55,661 nt of DNA from [Phormidium] sp. LEGE 05292. GTDB lineage: Bacteria > Cyanobacteriota > Cyanobacteriia > Cyanobacteriales > Aerosakkonemataceae. A program made the position numbers and the translations under genes. The first letter of the stretch is position 1, and every line of letters starts with the position of its first letter. This document shows positions 38,211-46,258 of the stretch, piece by piece. The stretch spans positions 1 through 55,661 of the forward strand of contig NZ_JADEWG010000034.1 in assembly GCF_015207735.1 (NCBI RefSeq), given 5' to 3'. Below the pieces are notes generated by a model that worked only from the letters and a program-made list of their open reading frames with translations, did not search any database and was not told the DNA's origin.

Positions 38211-39722
38211 GTGAAAAGAAGTTCTCAGGGTGTTTATCAAGTTCAAAAGCGAACAAATTACCAATTTCAAGCTGAAACTTTACTCCCAGTAAACAAACTT
38301 TTAAAAGTAGCATCCGCTAAAGGCACTTATCACTTTGAAGGGAAACAACCTGCGCCGGGATGCCCGATAATTCCTGGATCTTTGCAATTGCGCCCTTACC
38401 AAAAACAAGCGGTAGAATCTTGGTTTGCTAACCAAGGTAGAGGCACTTTAAAAATGGCGACTGGTAGCGGAAAAACGATTACTGCGTTAGCAATTACTAG
38501 CGAACTTTACCAAAAAATCGGGTTACAAGTTTTGTTAGTTGTCTGTCCTTTTCGCCATTTAGTCACCCAATGGGCGCGAGAATGCGAAAAGTTTGGTTTA
38601 GCGCCAATTTTGGCTTTTGAAAATCTGCGACGTTGGCAAGATAAACTTTCGACGCAATTGTATAATGTGCGATCGCAAAAACAACCATTCCTCACAATAA
38701 TTACCACCAACGCCACTTTAATCAGCGAAGGGTTTCAATCTCAACTTAAGTACTTCCCGGAAAAAAGTTTAATCATTGGCGACGAAGCGCATAACTTAGG
38801 TGCTCCCAAATTAGAGGAAAGTTTACCCCGACAAATTGGTTTAAGACTCGCACTTTCCGCCACTCCCGAAAGACACTTTGACGACTTGGGTACAGAATCT
38901 CTGTTTAACTATTTTGGTGCAGTTTTACAACCTGAGTTTAACCTAAAAGATGCGATTCAAGCCGGGGCTTTAGTACCTTATTTTTATCATCCAATTTTAG
39001 TCGAATTAACAGAAACTGAAACCAGAAATTATATTAAGTTAACTCGCCAAATTGGACGGGCGTTACTATTTCGGGAACGGGAAGGACAAACGAGTGATAT
39101 TTCTGATGAAGAAAACGAAGATTTGACACCTTTGTTAATTCAAAGAGCGCGATTAATTGGTGCAGCAGCGAATAAGTTAAAGGCGTTGCGAAACTTAATG
39201 GCTAATCGTTTGGAAACTTGTCACACTTTATTTTATTGTGGGGATGGTTCGGTGGAAAGTACCCGCCAACTCAAGGTAGTGACAAAGATTTTGGGAACCG
39301 AGTTAGGTTATCGAGTCAGCACTTACACGGCGGAAACTCCTTTGGATGAAAGGGAAGATTTGCGACGACAATTTGAATCGGGAGAATTACAAGGTTTGGT
39401 GGCAATTCGCTGTTTGGATGAAGGGGTGGATATTCCGGCAATTGAGAACGCAGTAATTTTGGCAAGTAGTAACAATCCCCGGCAATTTATTCAACGTCGG
39501 GGACGCATTTTGCGCCCTTTTCCCGGCAAACAAAGGGCAACTTTATTCGATATGATTGTGCTACCTCCAGAGTTAGACCGAGAAACTTTAGAAGTGGAAA
39601 GGAATCTGTTAAGAAAAGAGTTGCGGCGATTGGTGGAATTTGCAGATTTAGCGGTAAATGCGGGGGAAGCAAGGATGAAATTACTGAGTTTGCAAAAGCG
39701 GTATGGGTTGTTGGATATTTGA
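38211..39722 (+). CDS. DEAD/DEAH-box helicase, Dnd-associated restriction-type (module A)
   Basis: This 503-residue SF2 helicase has Walker A MATGSGKT (82-89), DEAH (191-194), LSATPERHFDD and the C-terminal QFIQRRGRILRP. It resembles proteins annotated as DNA phosphorothioation system restriction enzymes. It begins with GTG (38211). It is clearly related to the C-terminal half of the PLD-helicase at 44079 (compare SATPERHFDDLGTE with SATPEREYDQEGTE) but lacks the phospholipase-D-like domain. It heads a rightward gene set within the Dnd island. Function in restriction is inferred from context. Confidence 0.85.
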   Translation: MKRSSQGVYQVQKRTNYQFQAETLLPVNKLLKVASAKGTYHFEGKQPAPGCPIIPGSLQLRPYQKQAVESWFANQGRGTLKMATGSGKTITALAITSELYQKIGLQVLLVVCPFRHLVTQWARECEKFGLAPILAFENLRRWQDKLSTQLYNVRSQKQPFLTIITTNATLISEGFQSQLKYFPEKSLIIGDEAHNLGAPKLEESLPRQIGLRLALSATPERHFDDLGTESLFNYFGAVLQPEFNLKDAIQAGALVPYFYHPILVELTETETRNYIKLTRQIGRALLFREREGQTSDISDEENEDLTPLLIQRARLIGAAANKLKALRNLMANRLETCHTLFYCGDGSVESTRQLKVVTKILGTELGYRVSTYTAETPLDEREDLRRQFESGELQGLVAIRCLDEGVDIPAIENAVILASSNNPRQFIQRRGRILRPFPGKQRATLFDMIVLPPELDRETLEVERNLLRKELRRLVEFADLAVNAGEARMKLLSLQKRYGLLDI

Positions 39723-39847
39723 GGGGATTGGGGATTGGAAATTTTTTAAGTAACCAGATTAAGTAAATTAGTATTTTTACTGTTCAGTATCCTCAGCAAA
39801 TAGAATAGATTAAATAAAAGATTACCAATTTCTGGGTAGCAGTAAAG

Positions 39848-40021
39848 ATGAGCGAAGAATTTAACTTGAGTTATGTGCAAGAACCAATTACCAGCGCACC
39901 GCCAGAAGTGCGACAAATCATTGACAGGGTGAGACAAGCGGAAAAAGATAAGCTTTATATGAAAACACCTTATAAAATTAATGAAGACATTTTACTCATC
40001 GTCAAGGATGTAATTCGATGA
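39848..40021 (+). CDS. Small Dnd-island protein, 57 residues (module A)
   Basis: From the ATG at 39848 to the TGA at 40021 a complete frame encodes MSEEFNLSYVQEPITSAP, then PEVRQIIDRVRQAEKDKLYMK and TPYKINEDILLIVKDVIR. Its stop overlaps the ATG of the next gene (ATGA), showing translational coupling. A small gene in the same position precedes the second SMC-like ATPase at 46055. NCBI uses the name DNA modification system-associated small protein for similar proteins, but I cannot confirm membership from sequence alone. Confidence 0.75.
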   Translation: MSEEFNLSYVQEPITSAPPEVRQIIDRVRQAEKDKLYMKTPYKINEDILLIVKDVIR

Positions 40022-42081
40022 GGCTAATTTCGCTCAAACTTTGTAATTTCCGCTGTTTTTATGGCAAAAGTCCTGAAATTTCCTTTGCTTATGGAGAGGA
40101 ACAAAATACAACTATTATTCACGGAAATAATGGTTCTGGAAAAACTACTTTACTGAATGCTTTCACTTGGGTTTTATATAACAAATTTACAGCGGCTTTT
40201 GCTTCAGAAGAATACTTAGTAAATAAAAGAGCAATATCTGAAGCTAACCCTGGAGAAGCGGTTGAATGTTGGGTAGAAATTGTTTGGGAACATTTCCAAA
40301 AACGCTATCGCGCTAAACGGGAATGTCGCGCTTATAAAGGCGAAACGATCGAACAAGGCGAAAGCAAATTGTATATGCAAATTGCTGGCGACGATGGGAA
40401 TTGGAAACTTCCGACAGAACAACCTGAAGATATTATTGGTAAAATATTACCCGAAAGCTTACATCAATATTTCTTTTTTGATGGAGAACGAATTGAAAGA
40501 ATCGTTCGTTCTGATAACAAAATCGAAATTGCCGAAGCAACTAAAACGATGCTGGGAGTGGAAGTTTTAAATCGTTCTATCAAGCATTTGGGAGAAGCAA
40601 AGAAAAGTTTAGAAGATGAGTTAAAGGCGATCGGTGACACAGAGACAAAACAGCTATTAAAACAACAGCATCAAAAAGAAAAAGAGATTGAACGTTTAGA
40701 AAATCGCCAAACCGAAATTTCCCAAGAATTAGCGCACCAAGAAACACTGAAGCGAGAAACTAGTACTCGCTTTCGAGACATTAGCGGCGCGAAAGATTTG
40801 GAAGAAAGACGCAAAGAATTAGAAGCACAAAAAACTACTAGTCGAGAAAGACTGAAAAAAAGCAAAGAATCGCTAAACCGTGCGATTTCTAGCAAAGGTT
40901 ATACTGTTTTATTGCCAGAATTAACTGCTGAATTTCGCATAATTTTAGAAGATTTAAAACATCGAGGTGAACTAACTGCGGGAATATCTCGTGAATTTAT
41001 TAATCAATTACTTAACTCTGGACGTTGTATTTGCGGTGCAGATTTAAGCGATGGTACACATTTTCATGAAAATGTCAGCAGTTGGTTAGATAAAGCTAAT
41101 ATTGCAGCAGTTGAAGAAACAGCGATTCGTATTAGTGCCCAAGTAGATGAAATTGATCAACAAGCAGTAAGTTTCTGGGAAGATGTAGACAAAGAACAAG
41201 CGAATATTAACCAATTTCGCCAAGAAATTTTCCAAATTGAAACTCAGTTAGAAAGTATTAGCGAACAGTTACGCAAAAACCCCGCTGAAGAAATCCGTAA
41301 CTTGCAAAAGCGATTGGATGAAATTGAAAGCAAGATTCGGGAGTTAACTTTAGAAGAGGGAGAAAATAAGCAAAAAATCTCTGACTTTAAGGCAGAAATT
41401 GATGTGCTTTTGAAGCAAATTACTAAGCAGCAATCTAACGAAGAAAAACAATTGTTAGCGCAGCGAAGAATTGCTGCAACCCAAGATGCTATTTCCCGAT
41501 TAAATGAGTATAAATCTCGTTTAGATCAACATTTTCGCAGCCAGTTAGAAAAGCGGGTGCAGGAAATTTTTAGTTCAATTTCCTTTAAAGCTTATATTCC
41601 CAAACTTAGTGAAAAGTACGAACTAACTCTGATTGAAAATACATCTGGAAAAGAAGCGTTAGTTGGTGCTTCAACGGGAGAGAATCAAATTCTCAGTCTC
41701 TCATTTATTGGGGGAATTATTGACAGAGTTCGAGAATGGAGTAAAGAGGAAATGATGGTGCCTGATAGTAGCACATTTCCGATCGTCATGGATTCGCCTT
41801 TTGGTAGTTTAGATGAAATCTATCGCCGCCAAATTGCCAAAATCATCCCCCAATTAGCAAATCAGTTAGTAGTTTTGGTAACAAAAACTCAGTGGCGAGG
41901 TGAAGTAGCAGAGGAAATTACTAATAGAATTGGGAGAGAATATGTGTTGACTTATTACTCTTCTAAACCTGATTGCGAACAGGATATAATTAATTTAGGC
42001 AATAGTAATTATCCCTTAATTAGGCAAAGTCCCAACGAATTTGAATACACGGAAATTACGGAGGTGGATTATGGTTTCTAG
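40018..42081 (+). CDS. SMC/DndD-like AAA ATPase (module A)
   Basis: This 687-residue SMC-type ATPase has an N-terminal Walker A (GNNGSGKT, 36-44), long coiled coils (about 190-330 and 370-490) separated by a zinc-hook-like CICG near residue 339, and a C-terminal signature and Walker B (GASTGENQILSLS, then FPIVMDSPFGSLDE). The organisation is that of DndD, the ATPase of DNA sulfur modification, but it lies 12 kb from dndC. It could instead serve a separate restriction module. It is coupled to the small gene before it and to Uma2 after it. Confidence 0.85.
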   Translation: MRLISLKLCNFRCFYGKSPEISFAYGEEQNTTIIHGNNGSGKTTLLNAFTWVLYNKFTAAFASEEYLVNKRAISEANPGEAVECWVEIVWEHFQKRYRAKRECRAYKGETIEQGESKLYMQIAGDDGNWKLPTEQPEDIIGKILPESLHQYFFFDGERIERIVRSDNKIEIAEATKTMLGVEVLNRSIKHLGEAKKSLEDELKAIGDTETKQLLKQQHQKEKEIERLENRQTEISQELAHQETLKRETSTRFRDISGAKDLEERRKELEAQKTTSRERLKKSKESLNRAISSKGYTVLLPELTAEFRIILEDLKHRGELTAGISREFINQLLNSGRCICGADLSDGTHFHENVSSWLDKANIAAVEETAIRISAQVDEIDQQAVSFWEDVDKEQANINQFRQEIFQIETQLESISEQLRKNPAEEIRNLQKRLDEIESKIRELTLEEGENKQKISDFKAEIDVLLKQITKQQSNEEKQLLAQRRIAATQDAISRLNEYKSRLDQHFRSQLEKRVQEIFSSISFKAYIPKLSEKYELTLIENTSGKEALVGASTGENQILSLSFIGGIIDRVREWSKEEMMVPDSSTFPIVMDSPFGSLDEIYRRQIAKIIPQLANQLVVLVTKTQWRGEVAEEITNRIGREYVLTYYSSKPDCEQDIINLGNSNYPLIRQSPNEFEYTEITEVDYGF

Positions 42082-42712
42082 TTCTACTTTCGCTACTGAT
42101 ACCTGGGTAAAAGCAACTTGGGAAGAGTTTTTAGAGTTAGCGGATAGCCCGGAATATGAAAAGGCAAGGTGTTATTATCATCAAGGTTACATGAGGATTG
42201 AAATGGCAGCAATTGGTTCTCGTCATGGACGGCAAAATTCTTTAGTTGCCAATGTGATTACGATATTCGCTACCTTGAAAGACATTGAAATTGTTGAGTT
42301 CACTAATACCAGTTACAGAAAAGAAGGGTTAGGAGAATTTCAACCTGATTCTTCTTTTTATATAGGTTCAGGATTAAGAATACCTCCTGAAATTGATTCA
42401 CCTGTAGATTTAAATGAGTACGATCCACCAACATTGGTGTTAGAAGTTGGATCGACAACTCTTAGTGATGATTTAGGCTTTAAACGCTTACTTTACGAAC
42501 AAGCAGGAGTGAGAGAATATTGGGTAAATGATGCCAAAGCAGGTGAAGTAATAGGTTTTTCTATTTCTGAAGGGCGCAGCGGTCAAATTCATCAATTTTT
42601 GGTGTTGCCAGGATTAAGTTTATCAGTAATTAATGAAGCGTTGCCACGTCGGAAAACTCAAAAAGATAACGAAATCAATCGTTGGTTAATAGAAACTTTT
42701 AACCAAATTTAA
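42071..42712 (+). CDS. Uma2 family (PD-(D/E)XK) putative endonuclease
   Basis: This 213-residue Uma2 family protein has the core FQPDSSFYIG...DPPTLVLEVGSTT and GVREYWV (acidic catalytic residues D and E). I use the ATG at 42071, preceded by GGAGG, which overlaps the ATPase gene by 11 nt. Uma2 genes are very numerous in cyanobacteria and have no firmly known role. This one is in the operon of module A. Confidence 0.88.
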   Translation: MVSSSTFATDTWVKATWEEFLELADSPEYEKARCYYHQGYMRIEMAAIGSRHGRQNSLVANVITIFATLKDIEIVEFTNTSYRKEGLGEFQPDSSFYIGSGLRIPPEIDSPVDLNEYDPPTLVLEVGSTTLSDDLGFKRLLYEQAGVREYWVNDAKAGEVIGFSISEGRSGQIHQFLVLPGLSLSVINEALPRRKTQKDNEINRWLIETFNQI

Positions 42713-42722
42713 AGGAGTTTGA

Positions 42723-43043
42723 ATGCGAAAAGAGTATGACAAACTGGTAAGAGATAAAATTACCGAAATTATTCAACAAAGTGGGTTGAAATGTGAAACT
42801 TTAACCCTTCCTGAATCTGAATATCGGCAAGCTTTGCGGCAGAAAGTAGTTGAAGAAGCGCAAGAAGTAGCGGTAGCTGATGAAGAAAATTTAATTACAG
42901 AATTAGCTGATATATATGAAGTTATTGATGCAATTATAGAAACTTACGGGATTAATCGGGAATTAGTAATTGCTGAACAAATGCGCCGCCGACAGGAACG
43001 AGGTGGTTTTCAAAAACGGATTAAACTTTTGTGGACTGAGTAA
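42723..43043 (+). CDS. MazG-like nucleoside triphosphate pyrophosphohydrolase
   Basis: This 106-residue all-alpha NTP pyrophosphohydrolase-type protein begins KEYDKLVRDKITEIIQQSG and contains the metal-binding pattern KVVEEAQEVAV...ELADIYEVIDAI. The ATG is preceded by AAAGGAG. It lies between Uma2 and a Dnd-associated gene, with gaps of about 10 and 5 nt. Nucleotide-depleting enzymes occur in phage defence, but a role here is inference. Confidence 0.85.
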   Translation: MRKEYDKLVRDKITEIIQQSGLKCETLTLPESEYRQALRQKVVEEAQEVAVADEENLITELADIYEVIDAIIETYGINRELVIAEQMRRRQERGGFQKRIKLLWTE

Positions 43044-43048
43044 TTAAA

Positions 43049-43516
43049 ATGGGTGCAAATCGAGTTAGAGTTGGGAAAGATAAAGCTGATTTAGTGAAAG
43101 CTTTGACTTTGGGAAATGATACAACAGGGCCTTTTCAAACTTATGCAGATGCGATCGCCTTTGCCGCCGCTTTAGGTGCAAAAAGGAAGAAACGGGTTGC
43201 TTTGCAGGAAGTTTCTAAAAAGGAACCAGGTGCGATCGCGCAAGAAATTTTCATTTCCAGAGGGTACGATCGATTAATCAAGTTATTAGCAATAGCTGAA
43301 ACAAAAGACATTAATATTATTTCCCCCAACGACGCAGAAGCAGAAGAAACTCGCATAGCAATTTTTGAAGAATACGCCAATGGCGGATTAGAAATTTTGC
43401 AAGAAGAATTGCGAGGCGCAGTTGATTATACCGAGAGGTTGCTGTTAATGATGATTTCCGAAAGAGATCAAAAAAATCAGCCGGAAGGAGAATTTAACTT
43501 AAGTAGATTTTTATAA
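43049..43516 (+). CDS. Dnd-system-associated protein 4-like (module A)
   Basis: This 155-residue protein begins MGANRVRVGKDKADLVKALTLGNDTTGPFQTYADAIAFAAALGAKRKKRVAL and ends NGGLEILQEELRGAVDYTERLLLMMISE. It resembles proteins annotated as DNA phosphorothioation-associated protein 4. The product of 48237-48695 shares the overall plan (IAFEEYANGGLEILQ versus LMNQYAHGGFDALRE). A decayed partial copy of this gene lies at 43865-43974. The biochemical role is unknown. Confidence 0.7.
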   Translation: MGANRVRVGKDKADLVKALTLGNDTTGPFQTYADAIAFAAALGAKRKKRVALQEVSKKEPGAIAQEIFISRGYDRLIKLLAIAETKDINIISPNDAEAEETRIAIFEEYANGGLEILQEELRGAVDYTERLLLMMISERDQKNQPEGEFNLSRFL

Positions 43517-43528
43517 GGAGATTGTTAT

Positions 43529-43858
43529 ATGGAGAGACTAAATTATCTAGAAGTAGTACAAACAATTCTGAAAAGGCACGTAAAAAATCGCCCCAATAGT
43601 CAGACGGAAGTGCAACTAATATTTGATACAGAGCGCGGTCGCTATCAAGTCCTCAATATTGGTTGGCAAAAGTTAACCCGAATATTTGGTTGTATTATCT
43701 ATGTAGAAATTAAAGATAGCAAAATTTGGAGCGAACGTGATGAAACAGAAATCGGAGTGGCTAATGAATTAGTAGAAACTGGAGTTCCTAAACAAAATAT
43801 TGTTCTAGCATTTAAGGCTCCTTACAAACGGAAGTTTACTAAGTTTGCTGCTGGTTAA
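43529..43858 (+). CDS. xisI: XisI family protein
   Basis: This 109-residue protein fits XisI (fdxN element excision controlling factor family): LIFDTERGRYQVLNIGWQKLTRIFGCIIYVEIKDSKIW, then ELVETGVPKQNIVLAF and KRKFTKFAAG. AAGGAG lies shortly before the ATG. The usual partner XisH is not adjacent, and the fdxN in this window is intact. XisI copies are common in cyanobacteria apart from any excision element, so this is probably a stray or toxin-antitoxin-like gene. Confidence 0.88.
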   Translation: MERLNYLEVVQTILKRHVKNRPNSQTEVQLIFDTERGRYQVLNIGWQKLTRIFGCIIYVEIKDSKIWSERDETEIGVANELVETGVPKQNIVLAFKAPYKRKFTKFAAG

Positions 43859-43864
43859 AGTGGT

Positions 43865-43974
43865 AGGTGCGATCGCGTAAGAGATTTTTATATCTAGAGG
43901 GCTGATTATTGCTGAAAGAGATCAAAAAAAATCAGCCCCAAGGAGAATTTAATTTAGGTAAATTTTTTCCTTAA
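43865..43974 (+). pseudogene. Decayed, internally deleted copy of the Dnd-associated 4-like gene
   Basis: The segment AGGTGCGATCGCGTAAGAGA at 43865 matches 43229-43262 of the intact gene. It then jumps to the 3' end (GAAAGAGATCAAAAAA...GGAGAATTTAA), matching about 43459-43510. A CAA-to-TAA change makes an in-frame stop and an extra A shifts the frame. XisI lies between the two copies. Confidence 0.8.
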
Positions 43975-44078
43975 TAAGAAGCCATTAAATTAGAGGTCAT
44001 ATCCCGTATAAATACGTAAGCAAAATATTGGTCAAAGTGACTAAACTTAAAATATAAGTACCTAAAAGGACATTTAAG

Positions 44079-46058
44079 TTGAATTTGCGAGATTTAATAA
44101 TTCAGGATGAGTATCGCAGCGATCGCAACAACCTCATTCAAGACTTCTATATACCTTGCTTGGAAAAAGCCACAGTTTATAGGCGGGCAGTCGGTTTTTT
44201 TTCCAGCAGTTCGATGGCGGCAGCTGCCAGAGGATTAACAGCATTAATTCGCGCTGGTGGCAAAATGCAGCTAGTGGCTTCTCCTTGTTTGTCTGAGGAA
44301 GATGCAGAAGCAATTGCCACCGGACTACAACAAAGAGAACAAGTAATTGTTAACGCTATTTTGCGAGAATTGGATCAAGAATTTGAGAAAATTGTTCAGG
44401 ATCGTTTGGCAAGTCTTGCTTGGTTATTAGCACAAGGAGTATTAGAAATAAAGCTGGCAGTAGCGAAAAATATTCGTCGTCAGGGTATTTATCATGAAAA
44501 ATTAGGAATATTTGCTGATACTAATAATATTATTATTGCTTTTACAGGTTCAGTTAATGAGAGTTCAACAGGTTTAATTGATAATTTTGAATGTATTGAT
44601 GTCTTTTGTTCTTGGAATTTAGAAGTAAAAAATCGGGCATTACGAAAAGCCGAAAACTTTCAAAGGTTGTGGGATAACGATACAGAAAATGTGGAAGTAA
44701 TTGGTTTTCCAGAAGCAGCTAGGCGATCGCTTTTACGCCTATGTCCCGATCGTCAACCGGAATGGGAACCAGGGCTTCCACACAACCCAAAATCATCTGT
44801 ATCTGAAGTTAAGGGACAGTACAGTTTCAATTCAACTCAGGCAAGTGGTAATTCTTGGGAACATCAAACAGAAGCGATCGAAACTTTCTTGCAACATCGT
44901 TGCGGCATTCTGGAAATGGCGACAGGTACAGGAAAAACTCGCACAGCCTTGCAAATTTTCCAGCAATTAGTCAGTAAAAAAGACATTGATTCCGTGATTA
45001 TTACTGCTATAGGAACTGATTTACTGGAACAATGGGTAAGGCAATTGTATAGTGTTGCCAGCAATTTAAATCCCAGGTTTCGTGTACTGAAACATTATGG
45101 GCAATACCACCAAAAAGACGAGTATGAATTAGATCCAAAAAACAGCGTTTTGGTAATATCGCGTCATGGGTTACGTAATGTATTGCGATCGCTTAATTAC
45201 CCAACCAGAAGTCGTCTGTTACTAGTTCATGATGAAGTACATGGTTTAGGAAGTCCCGCCAATATTGAAGAACTAGAAGGTTTGTCTGATGGGATTACCT
45301 ATCGACTGGGATTAAGTGCTACTCCAGAAAGAGAGTACGATCAAGAAGGAACAGAATTTATTACTAAAAATGTAGGTTCAGTTATCTATCGATTTAGCTT
45401 AGAAGATGCTATTCGTCGCGGTATTTTATGTGAATTTGATTACTATCCCATTGAATATGAACAATCTGAAGAAGATCGGCAGCGAATCAGAAGCGTGTAC
45501 AGCCAAAAAGCTGCGCGTCAAGCGGAAGGTAAACCTATGTCTGATGAGGAATTTTGGACAGCTTTAGCGCGAGTATACAAAACATCTCCTAGCAAAATAC
45601 CTCATTTTGAGAAGTTTTTATCCCAGCACCCAGAAATTTTGGAGCGATGTCTTGTTTTTGTAGAAGACCGTCAGTACGGTGAGCAAACTTTGAATATTAT
45701 TCACCGTTACAGACATGACTTTCATACCTATTATGCTGAAGACGATCGACAAAAATTAGTAGATTTTGCTAATGGAAAAATCTCTTGTTTAATTACCTGC
45801 CATCGCATTTCTCAAGGGATTGATATTCAATCCCTAAAGTCAGTGATTCTATTATCTTCAGCACGGGCAAAATTAGAGACAATTCAAAGAATGGGTCGTT
45901 GCTTGCGAAAAGATACTGCAAATCCTCATAAAAGGGCTGCTGTTGTTGATTTTGTCAGAGTTCAAGATGAGGAAATGCAAGAGCTAAATACTGACCAACT
46001 CCGTAAACAGTGGCTTACTCATTTATCTCAAATAAAAAGGAAGGTAAATCAACCATGA
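44079..46058 (+). CDS. PLD-nuclease / DEAD-box helicase fusion, Dnd restriction-type (module B)
   Basis: The 659-residue protein has an N-terminal phospholipase-D-like nuclease domain with YHEKLGIF and FTGSVNES (H139, K141; one HKD-type half). An SF2 helicase follows with Walker A MATGTGKT (280-287), DEVH (383-386), LSATPEREYDQ and a C-terminal QRMGRCLRKD. It starts with TTG at 44079, with AAGGA 8 nt upstream. This combination is typical of DNA phosphorothioation restriction enzymes. It overlaps the next small gene by 4 nt. Confidence 0.88.
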   Translation: MNLRDLIIQDEYRSDRNNLIQDFYIPCLEKATVYRRAVGFFSSSSMAAAARGLTALIRAGGKMQLVASPCLSEEDAEAIATGLQQREQVIVNAILRELDQEFEKIVQDRLASLAWLLAQGVLEIKLAVAKNIRRQGIYHEKLGIFADTNNIIIAFTGSVNESSTGLIDNFECIDVFCSWNLEVKNRALRKAENFQRLWDNDTENVEVIGFPEAARRSLLRLCPDRQPEWEPGLPHNPKSSVSEVKGQYSFNSTQASGNSWEHQTEAIETFLQHRCGILEMATGTGKTRTALQIFQQLVSKKDIDSVIITAIGTDLLEQWVRQLYSVASNLNPRFRVLKHYGQYHQKDEYELDPKNSVLVISRHGLRNVLRSLNYPTRSRLLLVHDEVHGLGSPANIEELEGLSDGITYRLGLSATPEREYDQEGTEFITKNVGSVIYRFSLEDAIRRGILCEFDYYPIEYEQSEEDRQRIRSVYSQKAARQAEGKPMSDEEFWTALARVYKTSPSKIPHFEKFLSQHPEILERCLVFVEDRQYGEQTLNIIHRYRHDFHTYYAEDDRQKLVDFANGKISCLITCHRISQGIDIQSLKSVILLSSARAKLETIQRMGRCLRKDTANPHKRAAVVDFVRVQDEEMQELNTDQLRKQWLTHLSQIKRKVNQP

Positions 46059-46258
46059 AATTCGGTAAAGAAGTTTATGAAGCAGTGTATATCACTGTTA
46101 ATGATCTCAATCAACCAAGTAGTGTGGCTGATAGGATGATGAAATGTTTGGACGAATTATCTGGAACTAATCCAGATGATATTAGCGATTATTTAGAAAC
46201 CATATTAGAAGCTATTCAAATCAACAACTATAGACAGGAAGATGAGGAATTACAATGA
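46055..46258 (+). CDS. Small Dnd-island protein, 67 residues (module B)
   Basis: From the ATG at 46055 this frame encodes MKFGKEVYEAVYITVNDL, then NQPSSVADRMMKCLDELSG and TNPDDISDYLETILEAIQIN, an acidic helical protein. Its start overlaps the PLD-helicase stop by 4 nt and its stop overlaps the ATPase start by 4 nt, so all three are coupled. It occupies the same slot as the 57-residue gene in module A, though the sequences are not obviously alike. Confidence 0.8.
   Translation: MKFGKEVYEAVYITVNDLNQPSSVADRMMKCLDELSGTNPDDISDYLETILEAIQINNYRQEDEELQ

Noticed and set aside
40018-42081. Calling this ATPase the canonical dndD of the dndBC genes
   Set aside because: It is 12 kb from dndC, in a separate module with a helicase; the true dndD is expected immediately after dndC beyond the window.
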